Source of the DNA: Echinicola arenosa
GTDB lineage: Bacteria; Bacteroidota; Bacteroidia; Cytophagales; Cyclobacteriaceae
Reading direction: 5' to 3'
Length of the DNA: 64,000 nucleotides
Assembly (NCBI RefSeq): GCF_014841125.1
Contig: NZ_JACYTQ010000001.1
Coordinates: 1,238,243-1,302,242 of the forward strand
Each line of letters begins with the position of its first letter. Position 1 is the stretch's first letter. Position numbers and translations under genes: made by a program. Shown piece by piece: positions 37,792 to 47,819 of the stretch. The notes beneath the pieces are model-generated. The model saw only the letters and a program-made list of their open reading frames with translations. It was not told where the DNA came from and did no database searches.

Positions 37792-38599
37792 AATCTTCTA
37801 ATAATTTAGCCATCTCTTTTTGCAGCTTAAATGCTTCTTCTCCGGCTTTTACTCCAAAATCCTTTTCTGCTGAGGCATAAATAATTCCCCTTGAAGAATT
37901 CACCAACAAGCCACAGGTGCTATTCATGCCATATTTGGCCACTTCTTCCAAACTTCCTCCTTGAGCTCCAACTCCAGGAACTAAAAAGAAATGATGTGGG
38001 GCAAATTTTCGAACCTCAGCTATTTTTTCTCCTCTGGTTGCTCCAACGACATACATTAAGTTTCCGTCTGTCCCCCATTCTTGGCTCTTTTCCAAAACTT
38101 GCTGAAATAAAGGCTTTCCCGCATTCGTATCAAGAATTTGAAAATCTTTGCTGCCTTCATTTGAAGTAAGTGCCAATAAGATCACCCATTTGTCAGCAAA
38201 TTCTAAAAACGGACTCACAGAATCTTTCCCCATATATGGAGCCACAGTGATGGAATCAAAATCCATTTGCTCAAAAAAAGCCTTCGCATATAGCTTGGAT
38301 GTATTTCCAATATCTCCCCTTTTGGCATCTGCAATGGTAAAAATGTCCTTCGGAATATATTCCAAAGTCTTCTGCAAACTCTCCCAACCTTTTGGCCCCA
38401 TAGCTTCATAAAAGGCTATATTGGGCTTGTAGGCTACCGCGTAATCAGCCGTATGATCTATGATTTGCTTGTTAAATTCAAAGATAGGATCCGCTTCCTT
38501 TAAAAGGTGAGAAGGGATTTTTGAAAGATCTGTATCCAAGCCAACACACAGAAAGGATGATTTTTTCTGAATGTTATCAAAAAGGGTTTGTTTGTCCAT
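37781..38599 (-). CDS. pyrF: Orotidine 5'-phosphate decarboxylase, type 2
   Basis: Last step of UMP synthesis. 272 aa, the longer type 2 form. [18 protein letters not shown] at the start, the catalytic [19 protein letters not shown], and [15 protein letters not shown] for the phosphate site. The ATG is two codons inside an in-frame TTG. Transcribed alone, with pyrD a few genes upstream on the same strand. Confidence 0.95.
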   Translation of the reverse strand: MDKQTLFDNIQKKSSFLCVGLDTDLSKIPSHLLKEADPIFEFNKQIIDHTADYAVAYKPNIAFYEAMGPKGWESLQKTLEYIPKDIFTIADAKRGDIGNTSKLYAKAFFEQMDFDSITVAPYMGKDSVSPFLEFADKWVILLALTSNEGSKDFQILDTNAGKPLFQQVLEKSQEWGTDGNLMYVVGATRGEKIAEVRKFAPHHFFLVPGVGAQGGSLEEVAKYGMNSTCGLLVNSSRGIIYASAEKDFGVKAGEEAFKLQKEMAKLLEDYCK

Positions 38600-38615
38600 T
38601 TTCAAATTGTTTTGG

Positions 38616-38645
38616 CAAAAATAAAAAAAATGGAATGGTTCTAAA
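38616..38645 (-). promoter_or_regulatory. Candidate pyrF promoter
   Basis: On the minus strand TTTAG, 17 bases, TATTTTTG. The -7 is an exact TAnnTTTG; the -33 differs at one base. Predicted leader about 10 bases. Confidence 0.45.
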
Positions 38646-38648
38646 CGA

Positions 38649-38674
38649 AAATACAGCAGATATCTGCTGTATTT
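38649..38674 (-). terminator. 26-base perfect palindrome after lolA
   Basis: AAATACAGCAGAT followed directly by its reverse complement, then TTCGTTT on the minus strand. It stands 35 bases after the lolA stop and four bases upstream of the pyrF -33 region. It is most simply a terminator, though it could also be a dimeric regulator site for pyrF. Confidence 0.6.
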
Positions 38675-38708
38675 CTATAGTTTCAATCGTTATTCTCAAA
38701 AATCCTTA

Positions 38709-39365
38709 CTACCTCAGGTCAATCACTTCTATCCCTGGATGCTTTTTGGGGTCAAAAACAAAATAGGCATTATCCAATGCAATATCTGTTTTAACGTCCT
38801 TAAACTCATACTTGAATGTTCCACCGTCACTGTCAGCAACTTCCCATGCCACCAAATCCTTTTTATTCTTCTCAACAAAAAGCTTGATCTTCTGAAACTG
38901 TGCCTTTTTATTTTCTGCAACTAAAAGTATTTCTTGCACTGCTTTACCATTTTTGGAAGTTTCTCCATTTAAGCTATAATCATAGCCCTTGCGGTAAAGG
39001 TTATAGATACTCGAAGGAGTCAATTCATCTTCGCTTGTATTGACCGTATTGATGGTTACTTCCTGATAGTTGCCGGATTTAATTAAAGTCCAAACAGTTT
39101 GCCCGTCATTATAGACCTCCTGATCATCCAGCACCAACTTATATCGGTTACCTTTTACAGCTACTTCACCATTACTGGTCTGACTCGCCCCATCAAGATC
39201 ATTATAGTAATAATATTCAAAACTAGCCTCCAACCCATTTAGAGACTGGTAACGCTCGCTCATTTGGTCCAAAATGGCTTTAGCCTTTGGATCCTTTTGA
39301 GCCCACGCATGAACCTGAACACCTATAGTAAATAATAAACTGAGTAGTATAATTCTTTTCAACAT
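38709..39365 (-). CDS. lolA: LolA-family outer membrane lipoprotein carrier
   Basis: 218 aa periplasmic protein. A signal peptide ends near residue 22 (AWA-QK). The mature part has LDQMSERYQSLNGLEASFEYYYY and the later open-barrel strands, ending DNAYFVFDPKKHPGIEVIDLR as in the Bacteroidota LolA-like group. It ferries lipoproteins to the outer membrane. It follows ftsK by 31 bases, a neighbour order known in several bacteria. Confidence 0.88.
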   Translation of the reverse strand: MLKRIILLSLLFTIGVQVHAWAQKDPKAKAILDQMSERYQSLNGLEASFEYYYYNDLDGASQTSNGEVAVKGNRYKLVLDDQEVYNDGQTVWTLIKSGNYQEVTINTVNTSEDELTPSSIYNLYRKGYDYSLNGETSKNGKAVQEILLVAENKKAQFQKIKLFVEKNKKDLVAWEVADSDGGTFKYEFKDVKTDIALDNAYFVFDPKKHPGIEVIDLR

Positions 39366-39396
39366 AATACACCTTCTATTTTAGGCTTGTCACCTT

Positions 39397-41883
39397 TTAG
39401 AGGCTATTCAATAACTGTTCCAAACTAACTTCATCGTGAATTAATACTTCACGGGCTTTGCTTCCTTCAAATGGCCCCACAATTCCTGCCGCTTCTAACT
39501 GGTCAATAATTCTCCCTGCTCTGTTATAACCCAACTTCAGTTTTCTCTGAATCAATGAAGTACTTCCTTGCTGATGCATTACAATCAGCTTTGCTGCATC
39601 TTCAAATAAGGGATCGCGATCTGACAAATCCACATCACCAACACCGCTGTCACCATCTTCTCCTTCAAATTCAGGCAACAAATAGGCATCACTGTAACCT
39701 CGCTGTTCACCAATCCACTCACACACTGCCTCCACTTCGGGTGTATCCAAGAAAGCACATTGAATCCTGATCACGTCGGAGCCTTGGGAAAGCAACATAT
39801 CCCCCATTCCAATCAATTGCTCAGCTCCCCCTGCATCAAGAATGGTCCTACTGTCCACTTTAGATGTAACTCTAAAAGATAATCTGGCAGGGAAATTGGC
39901 TTTGATAATACCGGTAATCACATTAACTGATGGACGCTGAGTAGCCACCACTAAGTGAATCCCAATAGCCCTGGCCAACTGAGCCAACCTGGCAATTGGT
40001 GCTTCTATTTCCTTACCCGCTGTCATCATCAAATCTGCCAATTCATCGATTACCAAAACAATATAAGGCATAAACTTATGCCCCTTATCCGGGTTGAGTT
40101 TTCTGGCAACAAACTTCGCATTGTATTCTTTGAGATTTCGGCAACCTGCATCTTTGAGCAAATCATACCGGTTGTCCATTTCTATACAAAGCGAGTTCAG
40201 CGTATAGATTACTTTTTTTGTATCCGTAATGATGGCATCCTCTGCATTGGGCAGTTTAGCCAAAAAGTGTCGTTCAATTTTATTAAAAAGGGTCAACTCC
40301 ACTTTCTTGGGGTCTACCAAAACAAACTTTAACTGGGAAGGATGTTTTTTGTAAACCAATGAAGCCAAGATCACATTCAGCCCTACGGACTTACCTTGAC
40401 CAGTAGCACCTGCCATCAGCAAGTGGGGCATTTTGGCCAAGTCCACTACAAAAACCTCATTGGAAATGGTCTTACCTAAAGCCACAGGAAGATCTTTGTC
40501 ACTTCTCATAAACTTCTCGGTTCCCAAAACAGATCTGGCCGCCACCAACTCTCTGTTCTTATTTGGTACTTCAATACCAATAGTCCCCTTTCCTGGAATA
40601 GGAGCGATAATTCTGATTCCCAATGCCGCCAAACTCAAGGCAATATCGTCCTCAAGGTTTTTGATTTTTGAAATCTTAACTCCCGGATCAGGTACAATTT
40701 CGTACAAGGTTACAGTAGGACCAATGGTTGCCTTGATCTCTTGAATTCCTATCTTAAAGTTGACCAGTGTTTCTACGATCTTGTTTTTGTTTTCCTCCAA
40801 CTCCTGACGGGAAACGGTCACTTTCTGCTGATCATACTCATTGAGCAAATCTATGGTTGGATATTGATAGCTGGCTAAATCCAGAGTAGGATCATAAGGG
40901 TCTAGATTCTCCACTTCACTGACCTTTTTCTCCTCTCCGGCATTGGCCTCAACCGTAAATTTCTTTTCCTCTGGTTCCTTCTTCTCTTCTTCAGAAACCA
41001 AAGTTTGATCTTCAATATTAAATGAAGGCTCGCTACTTGACCTTTTCTTTTCAGGCTGTTCATTCTTAATGGTCCAGCTTTGGCCATCATCTTCAATATC
41101 CTCCTCCTCTTCATCAACTAGCTCATCCGTACCTGAAACAGTTTCTTCCGACTCAATTGGAGCAAAATTCTTTTCTACTACGGCATTTTTGTTATCACGG
41201 CTTTCGGATATAACCTCAGAATCCAAATCCTCCAGATTTTTATGATCGCTCTGTAACCATTCAATATGTGTGATATTGAAAAAGAAAACCACAAATATCA
41301 GCAATGAGCCAAAGATCAAAATAAATGTCCCCCATCCCAAGAACTCATCAGACAAGACCGCCATTTCATAGCCAAACCCTCCACAAATAAACTGAAGGTA
41401 ACTAAAGCCATCCAATATATGAACTACATAGCCCAATAGAAGGCCAAGCCAAAACACAAAAAACAAACCAAAAGCACTATATTGGGTCAAAGAAATCAAA
41501 GACTGTTTAAAAGCCCACTTAAATCCCAGAATAAACAGGAATGGAGGAAACAAGAAAGCTGCTAGTCCAAACCAACGAAAAATTAGCCAATGGGAGACCC
41601 AAGCTCCTGCAAACCCCAACCAGTTTCGAGCTTCCGCAGCATTTTGTCTCAATGGAACACCTTCCCCCACACCACTTACCACACTCTGATCTGCAGCACC
41701 TGTAAAAAGGTATCCTAAAAAAGCAAAAAACAGAAAAAGCCCTATCATCATGAAAAGTATACCAAAAGACATCCCTACTTTTTTATCCTTAAAAGCAGTG
41801 ATAGAAAAGTTAAACGAGCGCTTTTTCTTCTTGGCTTTTTCCTTCTTCCTGAAAGTATTTGATTTATATGTATTGGAAGCCAT
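39397..41883 (-). CDS. ftsK: DNA translocase FtsK
   Basis: 828 aa. Four membrane segments in the first 210 residues, an acidic linker of about 150 residues (DEEEEDIEDDG), then the RecA-like motor with Walker A GATGQGKSVGLN, Walker B VLVIDELADLMM, and the C-terminal gamma winged helix (LIQRKLKLGYNRAGRIIDQLE). It pumps chromosome DNA at the division septum and activates Xer recombination; xerD is 13 kb to the right. Confidence 0.96.
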   Translation of the reverse strand: MASNTYKSNTFRKKEKAKKKKRSFNFSITAFKDKKVGMSFGILFMMIGLFLFFAFLGYLFTGAADQSVVSGVGEGVPLRQNAAEARNWLGFAGAWVSHWLIFRWFGLAAFLFPPFLFILGFKWAFKQSLISLTQYSAFGLFFVFWLGLLLGYVVHILDGFSYLQFICGGFGYEMAVLSDEFLGWGTFILIFGSLLIFVVFFFNITHIEWLQSDHKNLEDLDSEVISESRDNKNAVVEKNFAPIESEETVSGTDELVDEEEEDIEDDGQSWTIKNEQPEKKRSSSEPSFNIEDQTLVSEEEKKEPEEKKFTVEANAGEEKKVSEVENLDPYDPTLDLASYQYPTIDLLNEYDQQKVTVSRQELEENKNKIVETLVNFKIGIQEIKATIGPTVTLYEIVPDPGVKISKIKNLEDDIALSLAALGIRIIAPIPGKGTIGIEVPNKNRELVAARSVLGTEKFMRSDKDLPVALGKTISNEVFVVDLAKMPHLLMAGATGQGKSVGLNVILASLVYKKHPSQLKFVLVDPKKVELTLFNKIERHFLAKLPNAEDAIITDTKKVIYTLNSLCIEMDNRYDLLKDAGCRNLKEYNAKFVARKLNPDKGHKFMPYIVLVIDELADLMMTAGKEIEAPIARLAQLARAIGIHLVVATQRPSVNVITGIIKANFPARLSFRVTSKVDSRTILDAGGAEQLIGMGDMLLSQGSDVIRIQCAFLDTPEVEAVCEWIGEQRGYSDAYLLPEFEGEDGDSGVGDVDLSDRDPLFEDAAKLIVMHQQGSTSLIQRKLKLGYNRAGRIIDQLEAAGIVGPFEGSKAREVLIHDEVSLEQLLNSL

Positions 41884-41947
41884 AATTCTTCAACAAGTCC
41901 CTTTTGATGACCAATAAGATAATTTTAATCTTGAAATATAGAAAATA

Positions 41948-42994
41948 TCAGCGGTTGTAATACGCTTTCAAACCTTTTTTGATTTCCTTCATCAGGCCTG
42001 GTCCTTCATAGATCATTCCAGAATAAACCTGTACCAATGAAGCTCCTGCTTCAAGCTTTTCGATAGCATCTTCTGCACTAAAAATGCCACCAACCCCTAT
42101 AATAGGGAATGATTTATTTGACTGCTCAGACAAATAACGAATCACTTCCGTACTTCTTTTGCCCAACACTTTCCCGCTGACACCTCCAGCACCAATTTCT
42201 TCCACTTGCTTGGCGTCAGTCTTCAGTTGACTTCTGTCAATAGTTGTATTTGTCGCAATCACACCATCTATTTGGGTCTCCTGAACGATAGCAATAATAT
42301 CATCCAGTTGACCATCTGTAAGGTCTGGAGCTATTTTCAGTAAAATAGGTTTGGGAAGAGGAAAATTTTCGTTTGCTGCCTTAACAGTTTGAAGCAATTT
42401 TTTCAAGGGTTCTTTCTCCTGCAAGTCCCTCAAATTTGGTGTATTGGGAGAACTCACATTTACTACAAAGTAATCCACGTAAGGATGTAAAGCGTTCAGA
42501 CAGTATAGATAATCTTCCTCAGCCTTTTCATTAGGGGTCACTTTATTTTTACCGATATTTCCTCCAATCAATACATTGGACTTTCTTTTTTTCAACCGTT
42601 GTACCGCAGCATCCACCCCGCCATTATTAAAGCCCATCCGATTTACCAAGGATCCGTCTTCAGGTAATCTAAACAACCGTGGCTGTGGATTGCCATCCTG
42701 AGCCTTTGGTGTCAATGTACCGATTTCAATAAACCCAAATCCCAACATAGCCATCTCATCAATCAGCTTGGCGTCTTTATCAAAACCAGCTGCCAGTCCC
42801 ACGGGATTTTTGAACCTCAAGCCAAAAACTTCTTTTTCCAGGGAGGAATCCTCAAAGCCAAAAAGGCTATTGACTACTTCTTTGACAATGGGGAGATTAA
42901 AGGTGGTTTTCACCATGGAAAATGTAAAGTGGTGGGCTTCTTCAGCTCCTTTTTTGAACAAAAAAGGCTTCAACAGTGATTTATACACGTACAT
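41948..42994 (-). CDS. pyrD: Dihydroorotate dehydrogenase, class 2 (quinone-linked)
   Basis: Oxidises dihydroorotate to orotate using menaquinone at the inner membrane. 348 aa. The N-terminal helix of class 2 enzymes ([22 protein letters not shown]) and FMN sites [53 protein letters not shown] and [16 protein letters not shown] are seen. It precedes ftsK by 64 bases. Confidence 0.96.
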   Translation of the reverse strand: MYVYKSLLKPFLFKKGAEEAHHFTFSMVKTTFNLPIVKEVVNSLFGFEDSSLEKEVFGLRFKNPVGLAAGFDKDAKLIDEMAMLGFGFIEIGTLTPKAQDGNPQPRLFRLPEDGSLVNRMGFNNGGVDAAVQRLKKRKSNVLIGGNIGKNKVTPNEKAEEDYLYCLNALHPYVDYFVVNVSSPNTPNLRDLQEKEPLKKLLQTVKAANENFPLPKPILLKIAPDLTDGQLDDIIAIVQETQIDGVIATNTTIDRSQLKTDAKQVEEIGAGGVSGKVLGKRSTEVIRYLSEQSNKSFPIIGVGGIFSAEDAIEKLEAGASLVQVYSGMIYEGPGLMKEIKKGLKAYYNR

Positions 42995-43055
42995 TATCGG
43001 TTAGTTTATCCGCTAAATTAATTGAATTAGATGAAAGCAACACTTAAATCAGGAA

Positions 43056-43104
43056 TTGATCACAAATATTTACTCCACTATAGTGCTATAACCTTTGTGA
43101 TCAA
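43056..43104. promoter_or_regulatory. Nested inverted repeats between pyrD and the GH95 gene
   Basis: Perfect 11-base arms TTGATCACAAA and TTTGTGATCAA enclose 27 bases that themselves hold the 10-base palindrome CACTATAGTG. Each arm contains TGATCA/TGTGATCA, similar in kind to Crp/Fnr-type half-sites. A related imperfect copy (CTTGTGAT...ATTATCAAAG) lies about 60 bases further right. Probably operator DNA for one of the divergent genes. Confidence 0.55.
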
Positions 43105-43284
43105 AGTATAAAAAAACAAAGAAAAGTATGTGAATAAAATACTGATATTGGATAAAGACCTTGTGATTTTATTATCAAAGCCACCACTTATTTTATTTAT
43201 ATTTACTCTAGCATTTGAAAGCTTTAGAAAGCTTTTTCTTTTCATTTAATAATTAAACATCTGTAACAATCCGCTAGACATATC

Positions 43285-45654
43285 ATGAAAAAGATTATTC
43301 CAGTTTTCCTGTTTTTAATGGGCACTCTATTTTTCAGTTCGTGCTCCCATAATCAACAACATAAAGATACCATAAACCTATGGTACAAACAACCTGCTCA
43401 AAAGTGGAACGAAGCACTTCCCGTAGGAAATGGAAGGCTAGGCGCAATGGTCTTTGGTGATCCAAAAAGTGAAAGAATCCAATTGAATGAAGATTCCCTT
43501 TGGCCTGATGGACCAAGTGTCCCTAGTGCAAAAGGAACACCAGAAGACCTACAGGAAATAAGAAAACTGGTCAAAGCTGGCGAAGTCCATAAAGCCGATA
43601 AATTGATTGTCGATAAATTTTCTTACGGCAGAGTACTTAGATCTCATCAAACTATGGGCGATCTATATATTGACTTTGATAATGATCTCAAAATTGAAAA
43701 TTACTCAAGGAAGCTTAGTCTTGACGAAGCATTGGCCACGGTCAACTATACTTCTGGTGGCCATGAATATACCGAAAAGGTTTTCGCATCTGCTGTTGAT
43801 GATGTTTTGGTCGTACAGTTGAGTACCAATGCCGAAAAAGGCCTCAACTTTCAGCTTAAACTGGATAGACCAGAGGATACCGGGCATCCAACAGTTACTG
43901 TTTCAGCCCCTTCAAAAGATGAGTTGGTCATGAATGGTGAAATCACACAATATGGTGGGGTTCTGAATAGTCAACCCAACCCTATTAACCATGGCGTGAA
44001 ATTCGAAACAAGACTTAAAGTCAAGATCTCTTCTGGAACAACTAAAGCTAACAATGGGTCATTATCACTTGAAGGTGTAAAGGAAGCGACCATTTTTATT
44101 GTTTGCAACACTTCTTTCTATGGTGATGACTATGCTGCAAAAAATCAAAAAAGCTTGAAACACTTAGAAGGCAAAAGTTTTGAAAACATCCTTGCTGATC
44201 ATAAGGCAGATTTTGGCCAATACTTTTCCAGAGTTAACTTGGATTTAGGCGACCAAGAGTTAGACAGCCTCCCCACTGACCAAAGGTTACAAAGAGTCAA
44301 AGATGGCAATAAAGATGCTGATCTTGCAGCTACGCTTTTTCAGTATGGCCGCTATCTCCTTATTTCTTCATCCAGGCCAGGCACTAATCCAGCCAACCTC
44401 CAAGGTATCTGGAACAAGGACATACAAGCACCGTGGAATGCGGACTATCACCTCAATATCAATCTCCAAATGAACTATTGGCCAGCAGGGCCAACCCAGC
44501 TATCTGAGATGCACTTGCCACTTTTTGACCTAGTTGATAGGTTAATTGAAAGAGGAAAAGTCACAGCAAAGGAACAATACGGCATCAATAGAGGATCAGT
44601 AATTCACCACGCTACGGATCTATGGGCCGCTCCATGGATGAGAGCCAACCAAGCTTATTGGGGAGCATGGATCCACGGGGGCGGGTGGATCTCCCAACAC
44701 TATTGGGAGCACTATCAATTTACACAGGACAAAGAATTTCTAGCACGGAGAGCCTATCCAGCTTTGAAGTCATTTGCTGAGTTCTATCTAGATTGGCTTC
44801 AGAAAGATAAAAAATCCGGACTTTACATCTCTTACCCAGAAACTTCTCCAGAAAACTCCTATATGACAGCAGATGGAAAATCAGCTGCTGTTTCTTATGG
44901 TGCTGCTATGGGACATCAAATTATCAAAGAGGTTTTCGAAAACACCCTTTCGGCAGCCAAGGTTCTTTCCATAGAAGACAGCTTTACCCAAGAGGTTCAA
45001 GAAAAACTTGGCAAACTATACCCAGGAGTGAGCATTGGGGAAGATGGGAGAATCCTTGAATGGAACGAAGCTTACGAAGAGCCTGAGAAAGGACACAGGC
45101 ACATGTCCCACCTTTATGCCCTTCACCCTGGCCATACCATCACAGAAGCTATTCCAGAAGCTTTCGAAGGAGCCCAAAAAACAATTGACTATAGACTTCA
45201 ACATGGCGGAGCTGGCACAGGATGGAGCAGGGCTTGGATGATCAACTTTAATGCAAGGCTACTAGACAAAGCCGCAGCAGAGGATAACCTCTATAAGTTA
45301 CTTCAAATATCAACAGGCCCTAATTTATTCAACGAACATCCTCCATTCCAAATCGATGGCAATTTTGGGTTTACGGCTGGTATTGCTGAATTACTTTTAC
45401 AATCTCACGAAGGTTTTATTAGAGTCTTACCCACTTTACCAGACAGTTGGAAAAATGGCCATATAGAAGGGTTGGTAGCTAGGGGAAATATCGAGGTGGA
45501 TATTTCCTGGAAAGATGGAAAACTAACCAAATTGGGACTTCTCAGCAACTCGGACCAAGTTAAAGAAATAGTATATAATAAGAACCGTAGGAATATTTCT
45601 CTTACCAAGGGAAAAAAAACATGGCTTGATAAAGCATTACAGGAAATTAATTAA
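43285..45654 (+). CDS. GH95 alpha-L-fucosidase/galactosidase lipoprotein
   Basis: 789 aa. Lipobox FSS-Cys20, so probably surface or periplasmic. N-terminal beta domain beginning LWYKQPAQKWNEALPVGNGRLGAMVFG, the family mark, followed by the (alpha/alpha)6 catalytic barrel. NINLQMNYWPAGPTQLSE supplies the two catalytic asparagines, the EWNEAYEEPEKGHRHMSHLYALHPG block the general acid region, and FQIDGNFGFTAGIAELLLQS the conserved aspartate. GH95 releases alpha-1,2-fucose or related alpha-L-galactose from glycans. Single gene ending at a long hairpin. Not inside the SusC/D operon 2 kb away but could serve it. Confidence 0.93.
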   Translation: MKKIIPVFLFLMGTLFFSSCSHNQQHKDTINLWYKQPAQKWNEALPVGNGRLGAMVFGDPKSERIQLNEDSLWPDGPSVPSAKGTPEDLQEIRKLVKAGEVHKADKLIVDKFSYGRVLRSHQTMGDLYIDFDNDLKIENYSRKLSLDEALATVNYTSGGHEYTEKVFASAVDDVLVVQLSTNAEKGLNFQLKLDRPEDTGHPTVTVSAPSKDELVMNGEITQYGGVLNSQPNPINHGVKFETRLKVKISSGTTKANNGSLSLEGVKEATIFIVCNTSFYGDDYAAKNQKSLKHLEGKSFENILADHKADFGQYFSRVNLDLGDQELDSLPTDQRLQRVKDGNKDADLAATLFQYGRYLLISSSRPGTNPANLQGIWNKDIQAPWNADYHLNINLQMNYWPAGPTQLSEMHLPLFDLVDRLIERGKVTAKEQYGINRGSVIHHATDLWAAPWMRANQAYWGAWIHGGGWISQHYWEHYQFTQDKEFLARRAYPALKSFAEFYLDWLQKDKKSGLYISYPETSPENSYMTADGKSAAVSYGAAMGHQIIKEVFENTLSAAKVLSIEDSFTQEVQEKLGKLYPGVSIGEDGRILEWNEAYEEPEKGHRHMSHLYALHPGHTITEAIPEAFEGAQKTIDYRLQHGGAGTGWSRAWMINFNARLLDKAAAEDNLYKLLQISTGPNLFNEHPPFQIDGNFGFTAGIAELLLQSHEGFIRVLPTLPDSWKNGHIEGLVARGNIEVDISWKDGKLTKLGLLSNSDQVKEIVYNKNRRNISLTKGKKTWLDKALQEIN

Positions 45655-45751
45655 GTAGAGATAATGATATTTTCCCAAAACAACTTATCAGGACCATATT
45701 TTCAAAAACCTTTCTTTTACTATTAAAGAAAGGTTCTCAAAATCCAATCAA

Positions 45752-45792
45752 ATGGGCAGTAGTGACAGGTTTCCTGCCACTACTTTGCCCAT
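45752..45792. terminator. Long imperfect hairpin between convergent genes
   Basis: ATGGGCA / TGCCCAT, GTAGTG / CACTAC and CAGG / CCTG stack into one stem with small bulges and a TTT loop. T-rich tails are weak on both sides. It sits between GH95 and the dihaem cytochrome and most likely serves both. Confidence 0.6.
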
Positions 45793-45826
45793 CTAGGTGA
45801 TCAAACCTACTTTTTCAATCAAATAA

Positions 45827-46801
45827 TCACTTTGCAAAAGTCACTTTTTCAACTTTGTTGTCTACAGGCTCAATGGATACCAAATAATCATAGATAGCCT
45901 CCAAATCCGTTGTATCCATTCCTGCATACATCATCCACGGCATGATCGTCTGGAATTCGTCCTGACCAACCTTTTCAGGTTGATAAATATCTGGGCTATA
46001 ACTTTTAAATAAATTAACAAAATCACTTTTGCTTCTAGATCCAATACCTGTTTCATGCTTGGTCAAATTCGCAGACCTAACTATCATTCCATTAGGAAAT
46101 TGAAATTCCCTACCACCTCCAAGGTATGGCCCCACAAACGCTCCATTTTCAAATTTTGTATGACATTCTCCACAAGCTGCAGCTGTGGTCAAATACTCCC
46201 CATATTTAATGGCGTCAACTTTAGAGGGAATCACCCTTAAATCTGCATTTTCAGGAATGGTCCTAATAATGAAATTCATAGGAAAATCTATCTCACGTTC
46301 ATAATCAGGAGTCTCTTTAGGCTCTAATGTCCTCAGGTAGGCAATAACAGATTTGATATCCTCTGCATCCATATGGGCATATTTTTGATAGGGCATTACC
46401 GGAAAAATCGGTTCACCATCTTTTCTTACACCAGTAGTAATTAGCCTAAAAAGCTCCCCATCTGTCCAATCCGAAATACCCGTAGGGGTAATATTTGGGG
46501 AAATAAACACACCAGGTAGTCCCATTGTTCTGTCAAAGCGTTCTCCTCCAACTCCCTGCGTATTGGGCACTGGCGGCGCAGAAAACAATGAATAATCCCT
46601 TTCTGCATGGCAATCCATGCAAAGCATCACGTGATTGGCAAGGTATTTTCCTCGAGCAATTTGCTCGGCAGTCCCTTCAACAACAATCTCCTCTGCATCC
46701 CCCACATTGGGCAAAGCAATACTTACATAAGTCAATACAGCCCCAACCACAATTACAACAACAACGACTAGATACAAGACGATTTTAAAAAATGTTTTCA
46801 T
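45827..46801 (-). CDS. Membrane-anchored dihaem cytochrome c
   Basis: 324 aa. One N-terminal transmembrane helix (residues 5-28) anchors two class I cytochrome domains facing the periplasm. Haem motifs CMDCH (about residue 61) and CGECH (about residue 210). Distal Met candidates are in FPVMPYQ and TIMPWMMYAGM. Similar proteins feed electrons from alcohol, aldehyde or sugar dehydrogenases to oxidases, but no dehydrogenase is adjacent. Confidence 0.88.
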   Translation of the reverse strand: MKTFFKIVLYLVVVVVIVVGAVLTYVSIALPNVGDAEEIVVEGTAEQIARGKYLANHVMLCMDCHAERDYSLFSAPPVPNTQGVGGERFDRTMGLPGVFISPNITPTGISDWTDGELFRLITTGVRKDGEPIFPVMPYQKYAHMDAEDIKSVIAYLRTLEPKETPDYEREIDFPMNFIIRTIPENADLRVIPSKVDAIKYGEYLTTAAACGECHTKFENGAFVGPYLGGGREFQFPNGMIVRSANLTKHETGIGSRSKSDFVNLFKSYSPDIYQPEKVGQDEFQTIMPWMMYAGMDTTDLEAIYDYLVSIEPVDNKVEKVTFAK

Positions 46802-47819
46802 AGAGATTGATCATTTTGAGTAATGGTACAATAATTTACTAAAATTATTTTTTTACACAAAAAAACTTATTTTAAATACATTATTTTGCTAAACAAATAA
46901 ATCGCCCAAGAAAAATCAGAAAGTAATCTACTTTACAAAAAACAACCATTAGACTTGGTTTTTATGTAGTCCATCTGCCCAATACAATCATTACAAAAAA
47001 TTAATTTTTCGAATATATCTTTTTACTAAATCAAACATTGAGGAGAAATTTGCAAATATCCCTCAACTCTTTGAATCATCAGTTGATCAAATAAATTTTT
47101 TCTACAGTTTTAAGCTTTTCAAAAACAAAAAACACCAGATACTATCTTGTAAATTCAAAACATAATATCCCTAACAGTGCTTGTTTCATTTTTTTCTATT
47201 TATTACGCCAAAGATGTAAATATCAAGCAGAAATCTTTCGTATGAATATTATAGCCTCCAATTTAAGTTAGCTTTAAGCAACTCCATAACACAAATAGAA
47301 AGATTTATAATGGCTTTGCTATGATTCTTAACTAAAATGGAAAAACTTTCGTTTAACAACACTTAACTTACTAATACTCACAAAGTAAGTAATTGACAAT
47401 CCATTAATAATGTTTCGTAACAAAAAATAGTTATGATTATTTTACATTTTTTAACATTATCACTATATTCAAAAACTGCAAAGTCGACTAAACAGAATTA
47501 TTTGAAAAGAATAGTGATAGTAAAACAAATAAAACGATTGAATTAAAAATCATTTTATTAAAGAAAACAACACCCCAAAAGTGATGCGTCATGGTACCTT
47601 TTCCAAGATGCTTTTAAAGATTAGTTCCTTTAATTTCAAGAAATACCATTTCTTAATTCATGAAATTAAGATTGGACTCACTATGTCCAATTAGTACCGA
47701 AATAAAAATACGGCCATGCGCTTTTCTTTAAGATTATTTTGAAAAGGTTTATTGAGAACAAGTATGATGAAATACTCTTCTTTCATTCAAAAAAATTAGT
47801 AACAAAAACACTCTAAACA
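46802..47819. other. 1-kb AT-rich leader upstream of the SusC/D operon
   Basis: About 1,018 bases with no reading frame of note. Near 47628-47670 a two-level hairpin is possible: AAGAAAT-ACC-ATTTCTT inside arms CTTTAATTTC and GAAATTAAG. The best -7-like string before susC is around 47733-47741 (TTATTTTG, one mismatch). No ECF sigma/anti-sigma pair or hybrid two-component gene, the usual PUL regulators, is present here. Confidence 0.55.

Noticed and set aside
46525..46788. 87-codon frame opposite the dihaem cytochrome gene
   Set aside because: Shadow of the cytochrome gene; Gln-rich low-complexity end, no signals.
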